Shown piece after piece: positions 1 to 13,500 of a DNA stretch of 64,000 bases. Under the pieces are notes generated by a model. That model was not told where the DNA came from and ran no database searches. It saw only the letters and a list, made by a program, of their open reading frames with translations. The translations under genes were made by a program, and so were the position numbers. This stretch comes from Daphnia carinata (lineage: Eukaryota; Arthropoda; Branchiopoda; Diplostraca; Daphniidae), in contig NC_081335.1 in the NCBI RefSeq assembly GCF_022539665.2, forward strand, positions 2,790,001 to 2,854,000, given 5' to 3'. Each line of letters starts with the position of its first letter. The first letter of the stretch is position 1.

Positions 1-34
1 AAAGTAGCAATCAAGGAACAATATCGATACTTAC

Positions 35-3000
35 ATCGGCGTTGGCATTTTGAAAACTATCGGTTGAATTTCATTAACTTCGCTGTTGTCACAAACGATT
101 CGGGCCAAACTTGCCTTACGAATTTCATTCAGTTGATCTGCATTAAAATTGAGTTCATTACTGGTAAGTTTCAACATCTTTGGCTACTCATACCTTCAGT
201 GAATGAACTGGGTTGGCCGCCTAAGTCGTAGAAGTGACGATCTCCACGCTTCAGTTTCAAGAACTGGTCGGTGAGAATACATAGGAATGTAGGGCCTACG
301 TAAGCATTTTTGGATTTTGTCTCGCTAACGCCTCCAATGAACAGGTCAATATCGTCTACAGAGTTGTACACCGCTTTCAAACGCTGAATAATCTGCACGA
401 ACATAATGGGAATCTAATATCCGACGTCATTTTCGTTTACAAATAACCATACCTCTGGCTTAATTGTATCGGCAAGGCCATCGAAATCTCTGGCACGTCC
501 AATACCACAAAGTTCACGGTAAGCATTGTAGGTTCCTAGTCCTAATAGAGAAAAAAGAGAACGTTAACTAATCATTGGTAAGTTACAGGATAAAAGTGTT
601 CCATTAAGAACGTAAGATGACTGATACCAAAGTCGCGTCCACGCTGGATGTTGAGAGCTACCAAATCCAAACCGAAATCTACGCCTCGTTCTTGGAATAA
701 ATGCTCAGTGACCTGTTACAAGCACAAGATAAGTAAATCTGTACCTTTAAAAGTCTTGGTTTTTTGGTTTTCTTTTTTGGTGTAAAATTCAAACCTCTCT
801 AGTGAAAGACAGATCCACTTTTTGAGTGGGTTGAGTAGCCAAACCAATAAGGAATTTATCAACGTTGCCAGGCGTGTAGAGGAGCTGTGGCTTAAAATAA
901 TGTTCACGCAACCAGATTACTTTCTCCGCGGCCCTTTGTTTGTTGAGCAATCTGTCAGACAATTAGTTCCGTTAAAAGAATTTCATTGGTTTTCACAAAA
1001 TAGCGTTAAAAAAAATGAATAATCAACAAACTTACAGAGTTTTGCCCTGGATGAGAGAATGGCCGAAACGGAAAGCAGCGCCAACAAATTCACCCAAGAT
1101 ACTGGGATTAAGTTGTTCATCGTAGTCGCTACTGAAACCACTCTGCAATGGTAACAGGCCAAGTTCGGCCATTTTTGTGCGACCGAGAAGAATTGGTAGC
1201 CATTCGTTGTAGGTGATGTGTTGAGCTTGGGCAATCAAAATGCGTCGGGCCTCCTGAAAGAGGCGTTCATCATCCCAGTATGGATTCAACTCTGCCAACT
1301 CTCTGGCAAGTCTATTGTGTTCCCGCAAGAAAATAACTTGAGTGGTAGCCATAGAGGGCGTTACATCGGGACGGCCATCGCCTATTTGAATATGGTAACT
1401 TTAAATCTTGTGTTCTACAGTAACAATTAGAGTTTGCTGCTCACCGGCTTTGAAACATGTGATATTTGCAGGTGGTTCAGAACCAGTCAATTCGCGTGGC
1501 AAGGTGCAAGGCGCATCCAGTGGACTAGTTTCGGCTGGTGGTAGCAACTCAAACTTGTGAAAACCGGGGCCTTCTTTCACAGTGACCTTCAGTTCCCCCT
1601 TTACGCGAAATCGCAGCTCACCTGCTCTTTTATCGTCGGAGCCATAAACGAGCGATAAATCTATGAAATGGGTATTTCCGTTGAGCTAACATAAGAAAGG
1701 TATACAGGACGCGCATTATTTTACAAGTTTGAAAATTGTCCGAGCACGAATATGAAACTGACCTGCGCTGCATTGCCCAATTTGCCATCGCTTCTGCACT
1801 GTAATTTAAAATCATATGGTATGAATGCTATAAATAATTTGGAGAAATTAAGATTTTCACATGCAGTTAAATATACTCTACCGCTAGGTTGGCTCGGATA
1901 AGGGGAAGGCAAGTTCGGCCGAATTTGGAGTAAAATGGGTCGTTGTCTGGAACCTCAATGGGAAGGCATTTGCCATGACTGCGATCCGCTTCTTCAAGAT
2001 ATTTTCCGTCCGGTTTACAACAGCTGATCGGTGAGCCGTCATCGTCTGTTTTTTTTTTGTTTGTTACAGAAAATTAATTAGTTTAAAAATAATTTCACAT
2101 GTTTTCAAATGCACTTACTCGATATTTCTGGAGTTGCCACGATATCACTGCGAAACAGATGGTATTAATATTTTTAAATGTAACGTTTGAATTGGCTCAA
2201 TTTGACTTTTCACTCACTGATCTAGAAATTGTCCATACTGCATGAACCAGATTGTTGTCGACCCGCTGGCTTGATTTTCGTCGCCAACCATGGTGGTGGA
2301 TATCAGACGAGCACTGAAACGTATGTAATTTAATACTTAAAAATCATAGTAGGTTGTAGAATTGTGTTGGTTGGAAGCTGGCCATGATACTCAGCAACCT
2401 GCAAACAACGAGTTAATTATACGGAATTATTTACCTCGGAAGTGGACTACCATTGGTGGCCACTCGTGGAGCCCAAATACCTGAAAAATTAGGCAATTTT
2501 AACATACCACGTGCACGAGATTTGAAAATCTTAAGAATTTTTACCATCGCCGTAATTACAAGCAAGCATGCGATGGTATTGAGTGGCTGCACGACCCCAA
2601 ACGAAGTTTCTTTTGTTATTACAGGAACCGTCAATCATTCTGAAGCGGGAATTCAGTTTGTCTTCACTACACTTGGCCTTGGTCACGGTGCTACATTTTC
2701 CTGCCAGATTGGTGTCTGATAGCTTGATTTTCTGCAAAGCGCAGCCAACCTGTTCGCTTTTGATTTGGAATCTGTGGAAAGTAAGATATTAGTATTCCGT
2801 TTGACAACGCTTTTTGCAACTTGCATTATGATATGAACAATAACCTTTTAGCGAGAACGCTGGCAGCATGGACGTTGAGGAATGCTTCATTGTTTATATT
2901 CCGAATTGGCTCTGATGGGTAGCAGAAACGGGCATGTACAGCACGGGGTGAGGCGACCTCAACCACAATTTGATTCTCTTGGAGTCGTCTGGTTACATCT

Positions 3001-3509
3001 TTATGGTGTGTTAGCTCCAGTTCAGCAGCGCTAGTGGCTTCATTCACAGCAAGTACGTCGAGACCTTCAGCGTTATAGTCCAAATTAACACTGCTCTCAC
3101 AGGCTTGCGGCTCATTGAACGGCAATCCCCTGACTTTTTTATGTTAAAGTTCAATTACAATTATCAATAACATGAACATAACGTTTTTACAGTTAAAAGG
3201 CAGATCGGGGCAGCAGGATCCTGGACTTCCGTCTCTTGCCCGGCAAGCAGTGTTTGGAGTGGCTAGGACTTCTTCGTACCATACGGAACAATCTTTAGTA
3301 GGTCGGCAACGAGATGGTAGTCCATTAACATTTGGACAGTAGAAGGGCTGTTCCTGTCTTGTGGAAGCCCCATAAGAAGGTGGTGGACCTCTCCTGTTAT
3401 ATGGTGTACTTTGGGCGGCATATTGGGGATATGACTGACGAGGTGCGTAACCGTGGGTGACGGCGAAAACTAGGCCCATCAGTAGGATTCCATAGAACCA
3501 TGACTTCAT
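35..3509 (-). CDS. P1: secreted clip-domain haem peroxidase, 3' partial
   Basis: Animal haem peroxidase (chorion-peroxidase/peroxinectin type), expected to be secreted and to use hydrogen peroxide. Fifteen exons are visible: 3191-3509, 2845-3133, 2545-2771, 2435-2480, 2218-2313, 2119-2147, 1882-2045, 1763-1798, 1445-1685, 1036-1381, 795-951, 628-712, 453-541, 194-392, 35-137. The sixteenth, coding the conserved NPIVSC-type tail, lies off the left edge. The start is the ATG before [12 protein letters not shown], a signal peptide. A Tyr/Pro/Gln-rich linker follows, then a six-cysteine clip-like domain ending in SCCPD. Distal DHD is split by an intron (CA|T). REHNRLA and proximal FRFGHS are intact. 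Compared with P2-P4 it lacks the cysteine before LDVxxVN but has an extra one in ARFCYPS. It looks functional. The family call is firm; the substrate is unknown. Confidence 0.93.
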
Positions 3510-3660
3510 CTTCTTTTACGCTAATAACAGGAAACACAGGTATTGATTTTCAAATTTTTTACCGATATACTCACGTGGTAAGATAACTGCTAAAATGATT
3601 AACTTACCAGAAGTAATATTCTTGTATTTTAAGCTGGACAGAGTGTTTAGGTAGTCACAA

Positions 3661-3957
3661 GTACGTCTGAACGAGTGAACTCCTTTTCAATTCCGTTCTA
3701 ATGATTCCCGTATTTATATTCATCCGTGAGTACCAGACGATTGTATTCAAGAACACGAGATTCGATCAAAATGAAAGTGTTCCAAAAATTATACTGCTAC
3801 CTTGATGGAAGTGCTTCCGTACACTTTAATCTACAACGGTTTTTGGCGACATAACCTTCACAAATGGATATCTGCTTCCATCCACTCCCGTCGGCAAGGT
3901 CTTTGCTTAAAGCGGTATTAACACAAAAAAAAAAAATCCTTGTCATGGGGAATACCC
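3661..3957 (-). promoter_or_regulatory. P1 promoter region
   Basis: Read on the minus strand: GGGGAATACCC (written as on the plus strand, 3947-3957), a TATAAATA box (3711-3718), then a block containing TCAGACGT and TGTGACTACC (3661-3680 and downstream) that is shared with P2-P4. A short noncoding leader exon ends at a GTAAG donor near 3608, and the second exon carries the ATG at 3509. The exact start site is inferred. Confidence 0.6.
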
Positions 3958-5106
3958 TACTGCTACGACTCGAGCAGGATTTAAAATAATCAACTCCGCA
4001 CCGTCCGACCTTTGTCTGAAGTTTTGGTAATATTGCTTTAATTTTAACAAGTTAAATTTTTAACCATGTTTTCTTTTCATATAATTCGCATTGAGCAATT
4101 CCAACAATATCCCTTGCATCCTGGGGAGAATCTTACATGTCTATCGAGTTGTAATCGAGGGACCAAATAACTGCTAACTGACTTGAAAACTTTTACGCGG
4201 CTGGTTAATGGCAGGTGATTTCTATCGCATATTTTCAATTGTCAAATTTATCCATGGTTGCGGCGTGCCTCTTGCACTTTGGTTACCAGAAGTTACATTG
4301 ATCATACATTTCCAATAGTTTTAAGCAAATTTGGATATTGCTTTACTGTGACTTCGACTTCTTTTTTAAGAGTTTCCGTTATTCGGTACATAGCCGACCG
4401 TGGATAATCCAGCTCCTTAACATTCAATGACTTAGTAGATAGCTATTGGTATGCACAGGCTTAATTTCACCTTTTCCTTCGGTCTCATATTACCAGTGAA
4501 ATTAAGCCTATTTGTTTGCTGTCTTAAATTAATATTGATTAATATTATTCTGATCAATGACTTATCTAGAATTTCCACCTATAAGGATCCCTAAGGAACT
4601 GATTATGCACCGAATTCTTCTAGTGGAAATGTCCCACCTTCTTTCAGGTAATGACTGATTTAATTATTCATGAAGAAACTGGCCATTATTTCTTTTGATT
4701 GTAAGTTAAGATGATTGTTTCGTTGCATGCCAGTTCAGTTTACTTTTTGCTACCGTTAGGGTAAAATTCGAACAAATGTCCAACTGCATATACCCAATTA
4801 AAACCGTAGACTATCTTTTTTTGCGAACTTTAGTCTACATGAACAAAAGACATTCAGCTCATGGTGACATTCCCTTCGAAATGTAATTGGATATTAATTT
4901 AATTTTTAAATAATCGTTGGTAACTCCTTTCATAGCAGTAACAATATTTGCATAATCGACCATATTGACAATATCTGTCGCTTTCCAGAGAAAACTAAAA
5001 TACTGAGATTCCGATTTGTTCAATGTATATTTTCCTAGTCTAGGACATGAGTGTTAACGGTTTCAGCATTTGGCCAAGCAAAAATCGGAATTTCAGAATG
5101 AGCCTT
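3958..5106. other. intergenic P1-P2
   Basis: AT-rich spacer between the upstream region of P1 and the last exon of P2. I see no credible exon, RNA gene or mobile element in it. The right end is the 3' flank of P2. Confidence 0.5.
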
Positions 5107-8100
5107 CTAGTAATATCCACCATAGTATCCATCACTCTTCGGTTTAGTACCTTCTTGCCATGGGAGGAGGCTCATACGAGGAATGGCGGAAGATTGGCAA
5201 CTCACGATAGGATTGCTAAAAAAGTACGACATTTGTAAAAATAATTCTACATCGACTAATTACTTTTGAAACTTACATGGTAGATGGCATCTTGAAAACC
5301 ATTGGTTGAATCTCCTCAACTTGGCTGTTGTCGCAAACAATGCGGGCTAAACTTGTCTTGCGGATTTCGTTCAATTGTTCTGCATTGGAATAGAGTTAAT
5401 TGCTGATCGTGGGCGGTAACATGTTTGAAATTCATACCCTCGGTGAATGAACTGGGTTGGCCACCTAGATCGTAAAAGTGACGATCTCCTCGCTTCAGTT
5501 TCAAGAACTGGTCGGCCAGAATACATTGGAAGGTTGGGCCTACGTAAGCGCCTTCTGCTTTTGCCTCGCTAACACCTCCAACAAACAGGTCAATATCGTC
5601 CACAGTGGCGTACACCTCTTTGAAACGCTGGATAACCTGTATGGACACATTGAGAACTAAATTTCAGGCCAATTGCCATTTTGAACAGTACATACCACAG
5701 GATCAATTAAATCGGTAAGACCATCGAAATGTGTGGCTCGTCCGACACCGCAAAGTTCTCGGTAATCATTATAGCTTCCAAGTCCTATATAAGAAAACAG
5801 ATCATCACGTCATTTGTACATTACAGAATGCTCGCGTTCAATTGAAAACGTAGGATGAATGTAATACCGAAATCGCGTCCACGCTGAATGTTAAGAGCCA
5901 CGATATCCAAACCGAAACCCTTGCCTGCTTCTTCGAACAAGTGCTGAGTGAGCTGTTGGAAGCACAAACAAAGATCAGTAAGTTTGCACCTTAAATATCA
6001 CGGTTTAAATGTGTTTTTGTTAAAAGACGATACCTCTTTTGTGAATGACAAATCAACTCTCTGAGTGGGTTGAGTAGCCAAACCGATAAGGTATTTATCA
6101 AGATTTCCAGGAGTGTAGAGCGTTTGCGGTTTAAAAAAGTGATGACGTAACAGGATATCTTTCTCAATGGACCTTTGTTCGTTGACCATTCTGTCAAGAA
6201 ATTAGTTACGTTAATATAATACGCAATGTTTTCATGAAATTGAAGGTAAAAGATAAAAATTAAGAATAAGAAGTGAACTTACAAAGCCTTTCCTTGAACC
6301 ATAGAGTGACCGAAACGGAAGGCACCGGCGACGAATTCGCTCAAGATGCTGGGATTGAGGTGATCGTCGTAATCTGTACTGAAACCACTCTGCAATGGCA
6401 ATAAGCCAAGTTCGGCCATTTTCGTGCGACCGAGAAGAATAGGTAGCCATTCGTTGTAGGTGATGTGCTGAGCTTGAGCAATCAAAATGCGTCGGGCTTC
6501 CTGGTAAAGGCGCTCATCATCCCACGATGGATTCAACTCTGCCAATCCTTTTGCAAGCCTGTTGTGCTCTCGCAAGAAGAGAATTTGCGAGGTGGCCATA
6601 TTGGGGGTCACGTCAGGACGGCCATCGCCTGTTTGAATATCGTTACTTAATATGTTTTTCGTTTACATAGAATTACCTCAACTCGCCACTCACCGGCTTT
6701 GAAGCATCTGACATTTTGGGGTGGTTCAACACCTGTCAGTTCTCTGGGTAACGTGCAAGGAGCTTGCAGAGGACTACCTTCGCTTTGAGGTAGCAAGTCA
6801 AACTTGTGGAAACCTTTGCCCTGTTTCAGCGTGACATTCAGTTCTCCGTTCGCGCCTGTCCGCAGCTCTCTTGCTGTTTTATCGTTAGAGCCATAAACGA
6901 GCGATAAATCCAAGAAATGGGTGTTGTCGTTGAGCTAACAAACACAAGGTATACAAAACACTTATTATTTTTCAAGTTGATTAATGAAAAATCGCGTGAG
7001 CAATGGATCAAACTAACCTGCGCCGCATGACCCAATTGATGATCGGTCCTGCACTGTAATTCAGAAAAATTTGGTATGTTAATTAAAAATAATTTCGAGA
7101 TTTTAAGATTGTGACGTGCAAGTCAGTTCACTTTACCGCAAGGCTAGCTCGGACAAAGTGGAGGCAAGTTCGGCCAAATTTGGCGAAAAATGGATCGTTC
7201 GTAGGGACGTCGATGGGAAGGCATTTGCCGTGACTGCGATCGGCGTCCGGAAGATGTGTTCCATCTTCGCCGCAACAGGTAACCGGTGTTCCATCTTCGT
7301 CTGTTTTTTGTTTTGTTTTTTAGAAACTTAGATTAAATGAATTTACAATTTCATATTTTTCAGATGTTCTTACTCGTCATTTCTGGAGTTGAGACGATAT
7401 CGCTGCAAGAAAAATGGATTAACCATTAACAAAATGTAATATTTTAACTAATTTTAATATTACGCCACTCACTGGTCTATAAATTGTCCGAACTGCATGA
7501 ACCAGATTGTCGTCGACTCACTAGGTTTGTCTTCATCACGAACCAAGGTAGTGGATACCAAACGGGGACTGAAACGTAAGGTATTTTAATGCTTGGACAT
7601 CATTTTAAGTTGTAGAATGATATTCGTAGGAAGCTGGTAACTGGCTGTAAAGCCTAGCCACATGCGAGAGGTTATGTAATTGTATGAAGCTATTTACCTA
7701 GGAAGTTCGGCACCGCTTCTGGAGATTCGGGGAGCCCAAACACCTGGTAAATTAGGCAAGTTTAGCATATTACTTACGCGAAACCTAAATAGCAATTGGA
7801 ATTTTACCATCAGCATAATCAGAAGCGAGCATGCGATGGTATTGAGTGGCTGCACGACCCCAAACGAAGTGTCTTTCGTTGTTACAAGAACCGTCTATCA
7901 TTCGGAAGGTGGAATTCAATTTGTCCTCACTACAATGGGCCTTGCTTACGGAGGTACATTTTTGATTCAGATCGGTTTCTGACAGCTTGAATTTGTGCAA
8001 CGCGCAGCCAACCTGTTCGGTTTTGATCTTGAATCTAAGGAAAGTAATGTATGAGATTTTAGTTTAAGTTAACATATATAATGTAGGCTACAACCTTTTA

Positions 8101-8814
8101 ACGAGAACAACGGCAGTGTGGACACCGACGAATGCTTCTGTGTTTACTTGGCGAGCGTGCTCTGATGGGTTGGAGAAACGGGCATGTGTAGCACGGGCTG
8201 AAGCGGCTTTGACGACAATGTCGTTATCTTTGAGACGCTTGGCTGTTTCTTTGTGTAATCTTAACTCTAGTTCACCGGCGTCAACAGCTGCGTTCACAGA
8301 AAATACGTCGAGACATCCAACATGATCGTCCAATTCAATTCCGCCCTCACAGGCAGGAGGCTCCTTGAATGGCGTTCCCTTGTCTGGTAAGTGTAAAAAT
8401 TCAAATTACATTAAGTTATGAAACTAACGCTGTGTTCTTACAGTTATAGGGAACATCGGGACAGCAGGATCCTGCGCTTCCATCACTCAATTTGCAAGCT
8501 GTGTATGGCGTGGCGAGAACTTCATCATACCATACTGAACAATCCTTAGTAGGGCGGCAACTCGTGGCTAAACCAGCGACATTGGGACAATAGTGGACCG
8601 GCTCTGGCTCCTCGTAAGTTGGTGTTGATGATGGTGGTGGAGTGTATGATGGTGTGTATGATGGTGGTGGCGATGTGTATGAGGGTGGTGAACCTCTTCT
8701 GTAATATGTATCTTGAACGACATAGTCGTATCGTGGATGCACCGGTGGACCATAAGCTTCGCTGGCGGCGAAAAATAGGCCCATCAGTAGGATTCCATTG
8801 GACCACCACGACAT
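5107..8814 (-). CDS. P2: secreted clip-domain haem peroxidase
   Basis: Complete gene of 16 exons encoding 862 residues: 8442-8814, 8095-8383, 7808-8034, 7698-7743, 7473-7568, 7374-7402, 7137-7300, 7018-7053, 6694-6934, 6283-6628, 6034-6190, 5868-5952, 5696-5784, 5438-5636, 5277-5379, 5107-5215. The signal peptide (MSWWSNGILLMGLFFAASEA) is followed by a Pro/Ser/Thr/Tyr-rich stretch with repeated PSYT and PPPS units, then the six-cysteine clip-like domain and a pro-region (CLDVFSVNAA). The peroxidase domain has distal DHD (about residue 344, codon split by an intron), GDGR with the catalytic Arg, REHNRLA, and FRFGHS with the proximal His. The tail ends in a Gly/Tyr-rich SDGYYGGYY. The low-complexity linker is the main difference from P3 and P4. 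Confidence 0.95.
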
Positions 8815-8960
8815 TTTCTTTTACGCTAATAACAGAAATCACAGGTATTAAATTTTTAATTTTTGATTACTTATACTCGGCCATTAGGATAAATCTCAAT
8901 AAAATTAACTCACCAAAAAGAAAATACTTGCGAAATTTGATAAACTGTACTATGTGGTTT

Positions 8961-9261
8961 GGTAGTCACAGGCACGTCTGACCAAGTGATCTTCGTTGTA
9001 ATTGCTCCTGATGACTTCCCGTATTTATAGTCATCCGTGTCCACCCAGTTTTTGATTCAGGAAAACCAATCTCGATCAGATAGAAAGTCTCCAAAAAAGG
9101 GCATTGTTACCTTGACGGAAGTTCTTGCGCGCATGTCAATTAACAATTGTTTTTGGCGAGATAGCCTTGACAATTGGGGATGTCTGTGCGAACACGCCTA
9201 GCAACAGAGCTTTTGTTGGAACCAGTATTATCGCAAAAATGTCCTATCACGGGGAATACCC
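8961..9261 (-). promoter_or_regulatory. P2 promoter region
   Basis: TATAAATA box at 9022-9029 (minus strand) and the conserved TCAGACGTGCC...TGTGACTACC block at 8961-8989. The identical GGGGAATACCC site lies at 9251-9261. The leader exon is spliced by an 88-base intron (8826-8913) just before the ATG at 8814. Confidence 0.6.
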
Positions 9262-10160
9262 AATTGGATACATTACGCGACGAGGTAAAATTTTGTTGAG
9301 CTAAACAAGGTAATTGCGTCCCCTAGTAAGAAGCAATCTTTTCGCTCCGTATATGTGTGGTATTGGTTACCTCATGATTGTAAAAACCCAGAAGTTATAA
9401 TTTTTTTTATGGTTTTAGCCAGTTGGTAAGATGATAACTCATTCGGAACCCCAAATAAAATAATACAGTTTTAATGTTGCAGTTCACAGGTTGCATCAAA
9501 GAAGTTGATTGATATTATTACGAAACTGGTAATCGACGCGAATTCAAAGGTCTGTTTTCTGTTGTGTTCATACTTAAACGATGTTCTAAATCTTTACTGC
9601 TCCTAGATCAATGGAATGAAATCCGAGATTCATCTCTGGCCATGACATTCTGCCTGAATTCGGACAGGACAAAAAAAAATATTCATCCCATACTCATCAG
9701 TTCCAGCAAATACTCTTTGCATCCTGACCACGGAAGATACAGTTGTTGGGTGTGGCTATTGATTCTAGTCGAAATTTGACTATTGGAGTTTCATTTCAAG
9801 TTCAACTTCTTCTTCGAGTTCCGGTAATTTGACCTTCGCGAGCCATTCAGATATCCTTGAGCCACTAATGTTTGGGGCTACTTCACGACTAAACAGGGGT
9901 AAGAACAAGCCTTAGTTCATTTTCTCGTCCTTCATAGTCTGTCTTTTGTATAGGGTAAGGTTTCAGATTTATCGAAATGTTTTAGAAAGTAGTTTATTGG
10001 CAAAACAATATGTAGAAAAATCTGGCCATTATTTCGATGAGATTGACTATAGCGAATGTTTCATGCCATGGCTGACTATTTCAACCTTAGCTTCCGTAGG
10101 GGTAGGATTCATAAATGCGGCCAAAAAATTTTACGACATGAGTAGAACCTTTTGTTTTCC

Positions 10161-10184
10161 TTTTTTTTTTTTTTTTTTTTTTTT
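10161..10184. repeat. poly-T run
   Basis: An uninterrupted run of 24 T on the plus strand. It may be a remnant of a poly-A insertion tail, but no element body is recognisable beside it. Confidence 0.8.
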
Positions 10185-10257
10185 GTGTGTTCATACGAGC
10201 GCGAGCCACCCAACTCATCGATCCCAATTCCATCACTTAGATATAATTGGGAGATTC

Positions 10258-10297
10258 TTGATGATGATTCTTTTAAGTTGATGATGATTCTTTTAAG
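10258..10297. repeat. 20-base direct tandem duplication
   Basis: Two adjacent identical 20-base units (10258-10277 and 10278-10297) built on TTGATGATG and ATTCTTTTAAG. The matching flank of P4 near 15,160 has a single unit, so the duplication arose after the larger P3/P4 duplication, or one unit was lost there. Confidence 0.85.
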
Positions 10298-10521
10298 TAA
10301 TTCTATTATTATAAACTGTCTTTTTGGTTCCAGTTACATATCCCATATAGTCCCCATAGTCCCCGTATTAATGGTGTCCTAAAATTTTGCGGGAGAACTC
10401 AACTGTTGATATTCGAGTCTTTATTTCGTATATTTGTTCGATCACTATGTTCATATACAATATATGCTATACATTCTTTGGACTACGCGGCATCCGAATT
10501 TCAGGATGGATGATGTTAATC

Positions 10522-13500
10522 CTACCACGGTTGACTGTAGGCCTTCTGTTTATAATCCTCTTGCCATGGGCGAAGGTCGATACGGGGAATAGAGTAAGAT
10601 TGGCAGCTCACGATAGGATTCCTAAAGTTAGAAAATAAATGTGAAAATATTCTGCATTAACCTTAGTGATATCCGCACTTACATTGCAGATGGAGTTTTG
10701 AAAACCATTGGCTGGATGTTATAAACGTGGCTGTTTTCGCAAACGATTCGGGCCAAGCTGGTCTTGCGGATTTCGTTCAATTGTGCTGCAATGAAATGAA
10801 ATTAATTGCTGATCTTGAACTTTAGCATCTTTGCTATTCATACCTTCTGTGAATGAACCGGGTTGGCCGCCTAGATCGTAGAAATGACGATCTCCACGCT
10901 TCAGTTTCAAGAACTGGTCTGCCAAAATACATTGGAAGGTAGGGCCTACGTAAGCGCCTTCTGCCTTTGCCTCGCTAATGCCTCCAACAAACAGGTCAAT
11001 ATCGTCCACAGAGTTGTACACCTCTTTGAAACGCTGGATGATCTGTGTTTAAAGATTTCAAATTAAATTTCAGGCGAATTTTTGTTGAAGAATAAGTTTA
11101 CCGCAGGGGCGAATAAATCGCGAAGGCCATCGAAGTCCTTTGCTCGTCCAATGCCGCAGAGTTCTCGGTGATCATTATAGCTACCAAGTCCTAGATGTAA
11201 AAAAGAAATGAAGATTAACAATCAGTTTCAAATTATGGGATTAACACACTCGGCTAAAAAATTTCAGATTTCTTACCTAAATCGCGTCCACGCTGAATGT
11301 TAAGAGCCACCAAATCCAAACCGAAACCCTTGCCTGCTTGCTCGAACAAATGCTCGGTAAGCTTTAGAAACAATAAATTGTGAATTAAATTAATGCTTGA
11401 CTAACAATTGTTTAACAGGTTTTTTTTTTTTTAAATACCTCAACAGTGAAATAGGGATCCACTTTTTGGCTGGGTTGTGTAGCCAGGCCGATGAGGAATT
11501 TTTCAAGATTGCCAGGAGTGTAGTGCTCCTGTGGTTTGAAAAAGTGATGACGTAACAAGAGGGATTTCTCCACAATCCTTTCTTCGTTCATCAATCTTTT
11601 AGGTAATTAGGTACGTTAAAAAAATCAGCGACGTGTTCATAAAAATTCATAATGTGAAAAATATAAGTAAGAAATGAACTTACAGAGCTTTTCCTTGCAC
11701 CATAGAGTGACCGAAACGGAAAGCAGCGCCGACAAATTCATTCAGAATGCTGGGATTGAGGTGTTCATCATAATCTCTACTGAAACCACTCTGCAGTGGC
11801 AACAGGCCAAGTTCGGCCATTTTCGCCCGGCCGAGAAGGATAGGTAGCCATTCGTTGTAGGTGATGTGTTGAGCTTGAGCAATCAAAATGCGCCGGGCTT
11901 CCTGGTACAGACGCTCATCCTTCCACGATGGATTCAACTGTGCCAATTCTCGTGCAAGTCTATTGTGCTCCCTCAAGAAGATAATTTGCGAGGTAGCCAT
12001 ATTTGGGGTTACATCGGGACGACCATCGCCTATTAGGGTGTAGTGACTTTAACAGTTGTTTTGAACTGGAATAATTTAATTCGCTTCTCACCGGCTTTGA
12101 AGCATTTGACATCTGCAGGTGGATCAATACCAGACACTTCCTTGGGCAAGGTGCAAGGGGCTTGCAGAGGGCTAGGGCTGTCGAGTGGTGGTAGCAAATC
12201 GAACTCTGGACCACCGTGTCTTGCAGTGACCTTCAGTTCACCGTTCTCGCCTTTGCGCAGCTCTTCTGCCTTTTTATCGTCGGAGCCATAAACAAGTGAT
12301 AAATCCAAGAAATGGGTGTTGTCGTTGAGCTGAAAAAAAAAACCAAAAAAAAAAACAAACAAAAAAAAAATTAGTATACGAAGATCTTAGTAAAAAATAA
12401 TGGCCGACTAGTAACTCAAACTTACTTGAGCTGCATGACCAAGTTTGCCATCGGTTCTGCACTGTAATTCAGAATAAAAAGGTATAACGTTTATGATTTG
12501 AAAACTTTAAGTTGTAAGACGCAGTTAAATATTCTCTACCGCTAGACCGGCTCGAATGAGTGGGATGCAAGTTCGGCCGAATTTGGAGAAAAATGGATCG
12601 TTCTTTGGGACCTCAATGGGAAGGCACTTGCCGTGACTGCGATCCTCATCGTCAAGATGTTCCCCGTCGTCACTGCAACAGACAACTGGTGTTCCGTCTT
12701 CGTCTGTTTGTTGTTCAAACATAATTTTATTTAATTGAAATAGTAATTTCATATTTTAATCAAGGATTCTTACTCGACATTTCCGGAGTCGACACCAAAT
12801 CGCTGCGAGACAAATGGTACGAATAATGATAAAATGTAAAATTTAAACTGACTAAGCATTAAGTTTTGCTTACTGGTCTATAAATTGTCCGTACTGCATG
12901 AACCAGATTGTGGTCGACTCGCTAGGCTGGTCAACATCATGCATCAAAGCAACGGATACGAGGCGGGCGCTGAAAGGTAGGTAATTTAAAGTTTTAAACT
13001 AGCGTAGCGTATCGAATAATATTCGTTGAAAGCTCTTAACTAGCCGTGAAACGTACGAAAGGTTAGCTAATTGTATGAAATTATTCATCGTTTACCTGGG
13101 AAGTGTGTTACCGTTAGTGGATTTTCGGGGAGACCAGACACCTAATAAATTGTGCTAATTTTAGCTCACCGCGGAGGCGAATTTTAAAATCTATTAAAAT
13201 TTTACCATCGTCGTAGTCGGATGGAAGTATACGATGGTACTGAGTAACTGAACGACCCCAAACGAAGTGTCTTTCGTTATTACACGAACCGTCTATCGTT
13301 CGGAAGGGGGAATTCAATTTGTCCTCACTACAATGGGCCTTGCTTACGGTGTTACATTTGTCGTCTAAATCGGTTTCTGACAGCTTGAATCTGTGCAAAG
13401 CGCAGCCAACCTGGTCGGTTTTGATTTTGAATCTAAGGAAATGAAAACAACACGTTTTAGTCTGATAAAGTAAACTAACTTATTAATGTAGACGGTAACC

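Larger units (their letters stand above)
9262..10521. other. intergenic P2-P3
   Basis: Spacer between the P2 upstream region and the P3 stop codon. It holds a poly-T run and a short direct duplication (listed separately). Its last 300 bases resemble 15112-15368, the equivalent 3' flank of P4. No gene is supported. Confidence 0.5.

Noticed and set aside
8546-8981. His-rich and Met/Val-rich open frames over P2 exon 1
   Set aside because: They are other-frame or opposite-strand readings of the Ser/Pro/Tyr repeat of P2.
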